Shown here: positions 6,731 through 12,800 of the stretch, piece by piece
Layout: each line of letters begins with the position of its first letter
Position numbering within the stretch: the first letter of the stretch is position 1
Assembly (NCBI GenBank): GCA_028690255.1
Contig: JAQVBP010000057.1
Coordinates: 1 to 17,983 of the forward strand
Direction: 5' to 3'
DNA from: Methanosarcinaceae archaeon
Lineage (GTDB): Archaea; Halobacteriota; Methanosarcinia; Methanosarcinales; Methanosarcinaceae
Length of the DNA: 17,983 nucleotides
Notes under the pieces: model-generated
Told to the model about the DNA's origin: nothing
Database searches by the model: none
What the model saw: only the letters and a program-made list of their open reading frames with translations
Made by a program: the position numbers and the translations under genes

Positions 6731-7090
6731 GAGCATTGTAAAAAAGAAATTGTAAAAGGTCGATGTCGGCGATAATTTCGTCAAAAACTTCCGCCTGAAA
6801 AACTTCAAGCCGGCGTCTGTCGTGGGAGCAGTCAAATTTTCAAGATATAACTGCTGCTTCAAAATAGCCAAATATTTTAAAAAAGTAATATTCAGGAAAC
6901 GGAAATTGCCATTATCACCAGAGCAATGACAACTACCCATTCGCTAAATAGAAATATGTTTCCCGTCCTCGTTTGTCCCCCCCGGGTCCTGCTTTTGAGA
7001 TACAGATTTTCTGCCCTGAACGGGCACATTTTCCCTTGTTGTTTATTTTTAGTATGTACTCCTCTATTTCTTATCACGTTTTTATCACAT

Positions 7091-7275
7091 GTGAACTGCC
7101 GCTCGGCTGAAGACCGACCGGCTTCCTGCTTCATACCCCGGAGCAAACTCCACGAGTCCACAGGCTCTTCCCACCGTCCCGGCGGTGCATCTTTAATTAG
7201 TTCCTTTTGCTTGGCTATTTTCCAGTTACACTGGAAATCCCACAAATTTCCAATTTGTGCGATCGCAAAAGTGAG
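7091..7275 (-). ncRNA. Candidate stand-alone omega-RNA-like structured RNA
   Basis: Between a TATA box (about 7295-7309, minus strand) and the right-end TTCAC lie four stem-loops in a row. They are ACAAATT-N3-AATTTGT (7242-7258), TTTCCAGT-N3-ACTGGAAA (7219-7237), CACCG-N6-CGGTG (7172-7187) and the right-end hairpin (7098-7122). In IS200/IS605 elements the RNA covering the tnpB 3' end and right end is the TnpB guide RNA, with the guide just past the terminal TTCAC-like sequence. Here that guide would begin at 7090 and run down. The start near 7275 is inferred from the TATA box. Transcription is not shown. Confidence 0.45.
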
Positions 7276-7294
7276 TGGTACTAAATCGGTACGT

Positions 7295-7309
7295 TAATAT
7301 ATTTATTTT
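7295..7309 (-). promoter_or_regulatory. TATA box in front of the structured RNA
   Basis: The minus strand reads AAAAAATAAATATATTAACG, a good TATA box. It lies inside the element remnant between the left-end hairpins and the four-stem region. Confidence 0.45.
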
Positions 7310-7535
7310 TTGGCACTAAGCCAATATTGAAAAGTGGACGCTTATATCCCCGAAGCTAAAGACTTCGGGGTTTTACGCTGCATTCTATAAATTGTACCGA
7401 ATATTCGTTATGAATTATGCAAATCCACTTTATACGCCCCGATATTATGCCCAACACAGTTTTGATTACTGAAGTCTGTATTCAAAAACAGGTTCTGAAT
7501 TCTGTATAAAAATTCATATATTTTTTAAAAAGACC

Positions 7536-7568
7536 CCGGGAACAATTTGAATTATTTTTAATTCCCGG
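7536..7568. repeat. Inverted repeat CCGGGAA...TTCCCGG in the gap before the helicase gene
   Basis: Seven-base perfect arms are separated by 19 AT-rich bases. The gene-free stretch 7387-7906 contains this stem, the 12-bp array at 7697-7792, and an imperfect direct repeat (AAGGTTGA...GAAAACCCGG at 7825-7848 and 7874-7904). I see no gene in it. Confidence 0.55.
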
Positions 7569-7696
7569 ATGCTTTATTTTCCGGAAATTTCTGAGGTCCC
7601 AAAGGCCGGATGCACAAGCTATTTCACTAATACATCCCAGTACTTATTTCAGACAACGAGCAAAAATATTTTCAATTGCATCCCTCCAGTGCAAAC

Positions 7697-7792
7697 AAAA
7701 CCGCTGGCAAAACCGCTGGCAAAACCGCTGGCAAAACCGCTGGTAAAACCGCTGGCAAAACCGCTGGCAAAACCGCTGGCAAAACCGTCGGT
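7697..7792. repeat. 12-bp tandem repeat, 8 copies
   Basis: Eight contiguous copies of AAAACCGCTGGC occur. Copy 4 ends in T, copy 8 is AAAACCGTCGGT and the rest are exact. There are no spacers, so it is not CRISPR. The array lies 115 bp upstream of the helicase gene. Confidence 0.95.
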
Positions 7793-7906
7793 AAACCCTT
7801 ATTAGGGCCCACATCTTCCAAAAAAAGGTTGATAGGCTGAAAACCCGGAATTGTCTAGAGGGAAATCGCTGAGAAGGTTGAAGATGCAGATATTGAAAAC
7901 CCGGGA

Positions 7907-10249
7907 ATGTCCCAGATGACACAAGAAAAAGGCTACATGAGATATTTTACAAAACCGAGCTGCTACCCGAACCAGGCAGAGGCTATGGACAGAATCCATA
8001 CGGCCCTTCTGCAGGAAAAAATCGTGCTCTTTGAGGGGGCCTGCGGGACAGGAAAGACTTTGAGTGCTCTTGCCCCGGCCCTTGATGTCGGGAGAAAGCT
8101 TGACAAAACCGTGATCATCGTAACGAACGTCCATCAGCAGATGGTCCAGTTCATTCAGGAGGCCCGGGAAATCAACCGGACAAACGACATAAAGACCATC
8201 GTGTTCAAGGGCAAGGCTGCCATGTGCCCGGATAAACTTGACTACGAGGAGTGCAAACTCAAAAGCGAAAACACCTATGACCTCCTGGAACTGGAAAGGG
8301 ACGCCGCGGGAGTGGAAAAGGAACTAAATGAGACTTTTGAACGGTATAAAAGGACAAAGGACCCCACGCTTTACAAACTCCGGTCCGCCCTTGAAAAAGA
8401 GCTGGAAGAAACCCGGAAAAAGGCACGGATCCTCAGAGGCCATTCCTGCACGAAGCTCTATGAGGTCCTGAGGGCCGAAGGCAGTGAGTTTTCCTCCTGG
8501 CTCTTTTCCGACATCCGGGACCCGGAGGAAGTAGGGGACTATGCTGAAGAACAGGACATGTGCGGGTACGAGCTCCTGAAAAAAGAACTTAAGAACGCCG
8601 AACTCCTGATCTGCAACTTCCACCACGTCCTGAGTCCCGAGATTTTCATGACCCTTCTCAAGTGGCTTGAAAGAGTCCCTGAAGAAGTTATCATCATCTT
8701 TGATGAAGCCCACAACATCGAGGCCTCGGCCCGGTCCCATTCCTCGCTCACCCTTACGGAACTCACAATGGAAAAGGCGCTTTCGGAAGTAGGGGATGTC
8801 GGAGATGTTGGAAGGAATATAGGAAATATAGGAGAGGGCAGGAAGAGCGGGAATGGGGCCGGGTTCAAAGACGGCAGCGAAATGGACGGCCCACTCGGTT
8901 CCTTTCTGACCCCTCCTCCGAAGGAAAAGATTCCCCAGACCGAAGACGATCTTGTAAGGCTCAACGCAAAAAAACTTTTTTCCTGTTTGCTTGCGGCCCT
9001 TCAGGACACCTACGACTCCAAACTGAAATTCGGAGAGCGTAACCGGATAGGAAAACACTGGCAGGACATCCAGATCAGCGACCCTTACGAACGTTTTGAC
9101 GTTTTGAAAGCCCGATTTTTGCGGGAAACCGAAAAACAGGGCTTTGCCGATGAGGATGCCGTTCTTACAAAACTCCGGGATATCGGGAAGTTTGGGGAGA
9201 GGCTTGAAGAGATCTACGCCGAAAACTACAAAAACGGGCTGCTGGCAGTCCCAAAACGCTCCCAGATCCGCTATGTTGCCGATTTTCTTTCCTCCTATCT
9301 GGTGCTCTCGGACAGACTTAACTACTACCCGATCCTGAACGTCCGGAAAGACTGGAAAAGCGACCGGGTCTACGGGAGGATGGAGCTTTTCACCTGTATC
9401 CCCAAAAACGTGACCGAACCTCTGCTTGATTCCCTGCACGGAGCCGTCCTCATGTCCGCAACCCTCCGCCCTTTCAAGATGATTAAGGCGACTCTTGGGG
9501 TAAACAGGGAAACGGAAGAAATCGCCTACGGAACGACATTTCCTCAGGAGAGGAGGCTTACCCTTGCGGTTTCCGTGCCCCCGCTTTTTGCGAAAAACCG
9601 GGACTCCCCCGAGACCCTTGAGAGTATGAAAGAAGCACTTCTGGCAGCGGTTGCTGCGTCTCCCGGAAACGTAATCGTTTACTTCCAGAGCTATTCGGAG
9701 GCTCTGCGCTATTCTAAAATTCTGGAGCCCGAACTTTCCGTCCCCCTCCTCCTGGACGAGGTCGGGGTCTCGGCCCAGCAGGTCAGGCAGGATTTTTTCA
9801 AAACCGGGGAAAAAGGCGACAAAGCAGTCCTTTTCACCTACCTCTGGGGAACATTAAGTGAAGGGGTGGATTTCCGGGAAAACAGAGGCAGAACCGTTAT
9901 TGTAGTGGGCGTTGGTTACCCTGCCTTAAACGACAGGATAAAAGCCGTGGAGTCAGCTTACGATGCGGTTTTCGGCTGCGGAGAGGGCTGGGAGTATGCG
10001 GTCCAGGTCCCCACCATCCGAAAGGTCAGGCAGGCCATGGGAAGGGTAGTCCGATCTCCCGGGGATTTCGGGGCCAGGATTCTCCTGGACGCCCGCTACC
10101 AGCAGGCTTCTACTAAAAAACTGGGCAAATTTTCGGTCTTCCCCTTTTTCCCGGAAGAGGAAAAAAGAGAATTCACTGACGTTAAGCCCGGAGAAATGAA
10201 GGCTTTACTGGATGATTTCTTTTCCGGGATTGAGTCGGAAAATAAATAA
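7907..10249 (+). CDS. XPD/Rad3-like Fe-S DNA helicase (superfamily 2)
   Basis: This 780-residue ATP-dependent 5'-3' helicase is of the XPD/DinG class. Walker A is EGACGTGKT (43-51) and the DEAH box is IIIFDEAHNIEA (262-273). Helicase domain 2 has LMSATLRPF, VIVYFQSYSEA, GTLSEGVDFREN and motif VI QAMGRVVRSPGDFG. Four cysteines between Walker A and DEAH (107, 116, 181, 219) fit the 4Fe-4S cluster, although the family spaces them more tightly. A charged helical insert (about 117-176) separates the second and third. A Gly-rich low-complexity stretch with GDV/GN-I repeats (about 297-325) sits in the Arch-domain region. Start choice is uncertain: ATG 7907 has a weak site, while ATG 7937 (MRYFTKPSCYPNQ) has AAGG five bases ahead and fits the family better. 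Probable roles are DNA repair or resolution of structured DNA. Confidence 0.9.
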   Translation: MSQMTQEKGYMRYFTKPSCYPNQAEAMDRIHTALLQEKIVLFEGACGTGKTLSALAPALDVGRKLDKTVIIVTNVHQQMVQFIQEAREINRTNDIKTIVFKGKAAMCPDKLDYEECKLKSENTYDLLELERDAAGVEKELNETFERYKRTKDPTLYKLRSALEKELEETRKKARILRGHSCTKLYEVLRAEGSEFSSWLFSDIRDPEEVGDYAEEQDMCGYELLKKELKNAELLICNFHHVLSPEIFMTLLKWLERVPEEVIIIFDEAHNIEASARSHSSLTLTELTMEKALSEVGDVGDVGRNIGNIGEGRKSGNGAGFKDGSEMDGPLGSFLTPPPKEKIPQTEDDLVRLNAKKLFSCLLAALQDTYDSKLKFGERNRIGKHWQDIQISDPYERFDVLKARFLRETEKQGFADEDAVLTKLRDIGKFGERLEEIYAENYKNGLLAVPKRSQIRYVADFLSSYLVLSDRLNYYPILNVRKDWKSDRVYGRMELFTCIPKNVTEPLLDSLHGAVLMSATLRPFKMIKATLGVNRETEEIAYGTTFPQERRLTLAVSVPPLFAKNRDSPETLESMKEALLAAVAASPGNVIVYFQSYSEALRYSKILEPELSVPLLLDEVGVSAQQVRQDFFKTGEKGDKAVLFTYLWGTLSEGVDFRENRGRTVIVVGVGYPALNDRIKAVESAYDAVFGCGEGWEYAVQVPTIRKVRQAMGRVVRSPGDFGARILLDARYQQASTKKLGKFSVFPFFPEEEKREFTDVKPGEMKALLDDFFSGIESENK

Positions 10250-10316
10250 GACGATAATAGATAAAACGGATGGGTGACAATACTGTAAGTAAGTGGAAAA
10301 TACCGAACTGGAGCCC

Positions 10317-10346
10317 GGAATCCTGATAAATCTTGACCAGGATTCC
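10317..10346. other. Stem-loop between the helicase and ytfJ-like genes
   Basis: GGAATCCTG-N12-CAGGATTCC is a perfect 9-bp stem, 68 bases after the helicase stop and about 85 before the next start. No U-run follows, so a classical terminator is unlikely. It could be an RNA-processing or regulatory element. Confidence 0.55.
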
Positions 10347-10429
10347 CCCGATACCGTATTATTCTCAGACCTTATTTGAGATGCCATATCTTACTCAGGC
10401 TTTACTTCACTTTTAAGGAGGATTGATTG

Positions 10430-10954
10430 ATGGGTGTAGAAGCACTTATGAGAGAGGTTGCCAACGAGCTTGAGAAGCTCGTCAGCACAAGGACCGTTGT
10501 TGGAGAGCCGATTACCGCCGCAGGCAAGACCCTTATCCCGATTTCGAAGATTTCCATGGGCTTCGGAAGCGGGGGCGGAGAAGGTAAAAAGGAAAATGAG
10601 GAGGGGTTTGGAGGCGGCGGCGGGGCCGGAGCAAAGATCGAACCACTGGCCTTTATCGTGGTTTCCGAAGAAAAGACCGAGATTTTCAGGATTTCCGAGA
10701 AACATGAGTTCGGAAAGCTTGCGGAACTTGTGCCCGAGGTCGTGGAAAAATTAAAGGATTTCCATGGCAAGAAAAAAAAAAGAGTAGCTGAAGAAAAAGC
10801 TGAAGCCGGGGAAGCAGAGGTAGAAGAAACCGAAGTCGGAAAATCAGGACCAGGAGAGACAGAAGCAGGGAAAGCAGAGGTAGAAGAAACCGAAGTCGGA
10901 AAATCAGGAGTCGGAGAGACTGAATCCGCATATGGTCTTGAAGGAAAGGTCTGA
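10430..10954 (+). CDS. GerW/YtfJ-family protein
   Basis: This 174-residue protein is of the family named after Bacillus sporulation protein YtfJ (GerW), although archaea do not sporulate. The core MGVEALMREVANELEKLVST is followed by RTVVGEPITAAGKTLIPISK, the glycine-rich ISMGFGSGGGEG and GFGGGGGAGAKIEPLAFIVV, then a helix AELVPEVVEKLKDF. This is the family's conserved order. Residues from about 115 on form a KKKK stretch and an acidic Glu/Ala/Gly/Val tail built from a 20-residue duplication. The ATG at 10430 has a textbook GGAGG eight bases upstream; a TTG lies immediately before but is less likely. The next gene encodes a DUF2953 protein, the same pairing as ytfJ-ytfI in Bacillus. Molecular function is unknown. 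Confidence 0.85.
   Translation: MGVEALMREVANELEKLVSTRTVVGEPITAAGKTLIPISKISMGFGSGGGEGKKENEEGFGGGGGAGAKIEPLAFIVVSEEKTEIFRISEKHEFGKLAELVPEVVEKLKDFHGKKKKRVAEEKAEAGEAEVEETEVGKSGPGETEAGKAEVEETEVGKSGVGETESAYGLEGKV
10801..10920. repeat. 60-bp tandem duplication in the ytfJ-like gene
   Basis: Two copies (10801-10860 and 10861-10920) differ at only a handful of positions. They encode AGEAEVEETEVGKSGPGETE and AGKAEVEETEVGKSGVGETE. The duplication is in frame and confined to the acidic tail. Confidence 0.95.
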
Positions 10955-11030
10955 GCCGGAAAGCTCGCTGTTCTCTGGTTTTCGAGTTTTTCTTCTGGCA
11001 ACTGAAGATTCTTTTTGATAACTGAAGCCC

Positions 11031-11684
11031 ATGCTTTCCCTATATGCGCTCTTTACGCTCCTGCTACTTTCACTCTTGCTGGTCGTTTTTGTCCTGCTAG
11101 TCATCCCTCTGGACCTGGCTCTGGCCCTGCAGCTTGACGAGAAAGATTTCAGGGGCCGGGCAACCCTTAAATGGCTTTTTTTCTCATACACCTTTTCAGA
11201 GGGGGAGGAAAAGGACTCCGGGAAAGGAAAGTTCAGGAAAAAAAAGAAAAAAGAAGGCAGGGGAAAAAAAGACCTGGAAAAACCGCAAAAAGAAGGCCGT
11301 GAATTCTCTTTCTATTTAAAGGTTTTCAGAGCTCTTTACAGACCCCTTTTCCGGTTCTGTGCTGATTTCCTGAGTGCGTTAAAGTTTAGGGAATTTGACT
11401 GCTTCCTTGCCTTCGGGTTTGAGAACCCTGCGGATACGGGGATGTCCTGCGGCTTTTTATATGGGATGAAAGGGGTGCTTGAGGCCCGCTGCGCCCGGTG
11501 CAGGCTCGATTTTACCCCGAATTTTCTGGAGCAGGAACTTAAGGTCAGGGGGAACGCAAAGATCCGGATAAAGCCCTATTTGTTCGGTTTTGCTTTTTTG
11601 AAATTTCTTTTTGATCGGCGGACCCTGGGGCTTGCATCATCAATTTTTTTAGAAGAAATCCGAAAGCTCTGGCCTAAAGTTTAA
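11031..11684 (+). CDS. DUF2953 membrane-anchored protein (YtfI-like)
   Basis: This 217-residue protein has one strong N-terminal membrane segment (about 4-28, LFTLLLLSLLLVVFVLLVIP). A Lys/Glu-rich stretch follows (about 58-90), then a conserved domain with FRALYRPLFRFCADFLSALK, FDCFLAFGFENPADTGMSCG, FLYGMKGVLEA and LDFTPNFLEQELKVRGNAKI with RIKPY. This pattern matches DUF2953: a single N-terminal helix, the G-x-x-N-P-A-x-T-G motif and the F-x-x-x-x-x-x-G-x-x-x-I block. ATG 11031 is the first methionine ahead of the membrane helix; the ribosome binding site is poor. It lies 76 bp after the ytfJ-like gene on the same strand and 15 bp before the next gene, so it is probably cotranscribed. Function is unknown; partnership with the YtfJ-like protein is inferred from conserved adjacency. 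Confidence 0.85.
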   Translation: MLSLYALFTLLLLSLLLVVFVLLVIPLDLALALQLDEKDFRGRATLKWLFFSYTFSEGEEKDSGKGKFRKKKKKEGRGKKDLEKPQKEGREFSFYLKVFRALYRPLFRFCADFLSALKFREFDCFLAFGFENPADTGMSCGFLYGMKGVLEARCARCRLDFTPNFLEQELKVRGNAKIRIKPYLFGFAFLKFLFDRRTLGLASSIFLEEIRKLWPKV

Positions 11685-11699
11685 TAATTATCAAAATGT

Positions 11700-12719
11700 A
11701 TGAAAATAGGTATGATAACGATCACGTCTCCTTCCAGGCTCCACCTGACCCTTATTGACCTGAACGCCGAAATCGGCAGGGTTGACGGCGGAGTAGGAAT
11801 CACCCTCGAATCCCCTTTCCTTAAAATCTTCGCGGAAAAGGCCGATTCCCTTGAGGTGCTTGGAAAACCGGGACTTGCAAATAAGATCAAAAGTTCGGCC
11901 CTTGCCGTACTCCCCGAAGGCGAAGGGGTCCGTATCCGGGTCGAAGAGGACTTCCCGGACCACGTGGGTTTCGGCTCCGGGACCCAGGCTGCGCTTTCCG
12001 CGGCTGCGGCCGTAAATGAGCTTTACGGGCTTGGGAAATCCGTAACAGAACTTGCCATTGCCGCAAACCGGGGGACCACCTCGGGGGTTGGGGTTGCAGC
12101 CTTTGAAAGAGGCGGCTTTTTGCTTGACGGCGGACACCGTTTCAAAGACAAAAACACCTTCTCGCATGACGTAAAGGGAGTTTCCCCCGGGCTTCTTCTT
12201 TCCAGGTTCGAATTTCCGGACTGGCCGCTTGTCATAGCGGTTCCGAACGGCAACGGGGTCCATGACGAGGAGGAAGTGGACATTTTCAATAGGGCCTGCC
12301 CGATCCCTCTTTCCGAGGTACGGGAGGTCTCGCATGTGCTCCTTATGCAGATGCTTCCCGCCCTCCTTGAAAATGACCCGGAGACTTTCGGGGCCGCAGT
12401 CAACAGGCTCCAGACCGTGGGGTTCAAAAAGCGCGAAGTGGACCTCCAGCCTGCCGCGCAGGCCCTGATGGCTTTGATGCGGGACCTCGGCTGCCACGGA
12501 GCAGGCATGAGTTCCTTCGGCCCCCTGGTCTACGGCCTGGCCGAAAACCCACGTGAGGCCTCAAAGGTCCGAAACGAGGTCCAGCGCATGCTCGACGAAT
12601 CCGCAGGAGGGAGGGCATTTGTGACGAAAGCCAGAAACAGGGGTGCGGAAATCTCCTATGAAGATGAGGGCCCGGACCTTGCCTCGTTTTCGGAAACTCT
12701 CGCAGAGCAGAGGATATGA
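11700..12719 (+). CDS. mptG: Beta-ribofuranosylaminobenzene 5'-phosphate synthase, copy 1
   Basis: This GHMP-kinase-fold enzyme makes beta-RFA-P from PRPP and an aminobenzoate/hydroxybenzoate, an early committed step of methanopterin biosynthesis. Visible family features are ITSPSRLHLTLIDLNAEIGR, VDGGVGITLESP, the glycine loop DHVGFGSGTQAALSAAAAVN (87-106), ANRGTTSGVGVAAFERGG (122-139), LLMQMLPALLE and GMSSFGPLVYGLAE. It is closely similar along its length to the next gene. It differs from it at the loop RGTTSGVG, where copy 2 has RGGTSGIG. ATG 11700 gives 339 residues, while ATG 11712 (MITITSPSR) matches the N-terminus of copy 2 and may be the real start. It lies 15 bp after the DUF2953 gene. 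Which copy supplies methanopterin is not known. Confidence 0.9.
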   Translation: MKIGMITITSPSRLHLTLIDLNAEIGRVDGGVGITLESPFLKIFAEKADSLEVLGKPGLANKIKSSALAVLPEGEGVRIRVEEDFPDHVGFGSGTQAALSAAAAVNELYGLGKSVTELAIAANRGTTSGVGVAAFERGGFLLDGGHRFKDKNTFSHDVKGVSPGLLLSRFEFPDWPLVIAVPNGNGVHDEEEVDIFNRACPIPLSEVREVSHVLLMQMLPALLENDPETFGAAVNRLQTVGFKKREVDLQPAAQALMALMRDLGCHGAGMSSFGPLVYGLAENPREASKVRNEVQRMLDESAGGRAFVTKARNRGAEISYEDEGPDLASFSETLAEQRI

Positions 12720-12800
12720 AAATATCTCTCTATTTTTCAGGGGCAGGCTGACGGATCAGTACCAAGCTTTATGAATAATTAAATAGAATAAAAAAACGTT

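Larger units (their letters stand above)
7091..7386 (-). mobile_element. Internally deleted IS200/IS605-family element (left and right ends, TnpB remnant)
   Basis: Read on the minus strand, the unit starts after TTTAT (7387-7391). It has a left-end stem-loop CCCCGAAG-N7-CTTCGGGG (7348-7370) about 16 bases in, as in IS605/IS1341 left ends. A second hairpin (TTGGC-N5-GCCAA, 7310-7324) follows, then a frame ending in SLLRGMKQEAGRSSAERQFT that resembles the extreme C-terminus of archaeal TnpB. The right end is the stem-loop GCCG-G-TCGG-N7-CCGA-G-CGGC (7098-7122) followed by AGTTCAC, the typical right-end signature. No transposase or nuclease core remains in the roughly 300 bp. Exact ends are inferred because these elements make no target duplication. 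A related chromosomal RNA gene is the alternative. Confidence 0.6.

Noticed and set aside
6692..6940. N-terminal extension of the quinone oxidoreductase up to 6940
   Set aside because: It would run through the TATA box and ribosome binding site. The family's proteins begin at the MKVLYIYAH methionine at 6691.
6892..7029. 45-codon minus-strand frame ending in a hydrophobic helix (FSEWVVVIALVIMAISVS)
   Set aside because: A GGGAAA precedes ATG 7029 and the end looks like a membrane segment, so a small membrane protein is possible. However, the first half is low quality, the frame runs on from the element remnant and no family is recognised. It is not supported enough to list.
7697..7792. CRISPR array
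   Set aside because: The repeats are contiguous 12-mers without spacers and no cas gene is present.
7569..7805. 78-codon frame containing (KPLA)n
   Set aside because: Its length comes from the 12-bp array. The first 45 residues have no domain, and no ribosome binding site is evident.
7885..7919. 11-codon upstream frame (MQILKTRECPR) overlapping the helicase start
   Set aside because: It is too short and generic to call a leader peptide. It is probably a product of the local duplication.
8324..9439. 371-codon open frame on the minus strand opposite the helicase
   Set aside because: GC-rich codon third positions of the helicase gene create the long antisense frame. The helicase motifs on the plus strand are unambiguous.
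11691..12497. 268-codon minus-strand frame opposite beta-RFAP synthase copy 1
   Set aside because: It is an antisense shadow of a conserved enzyme. The paralogue has a similar antisense frame for the same reason.
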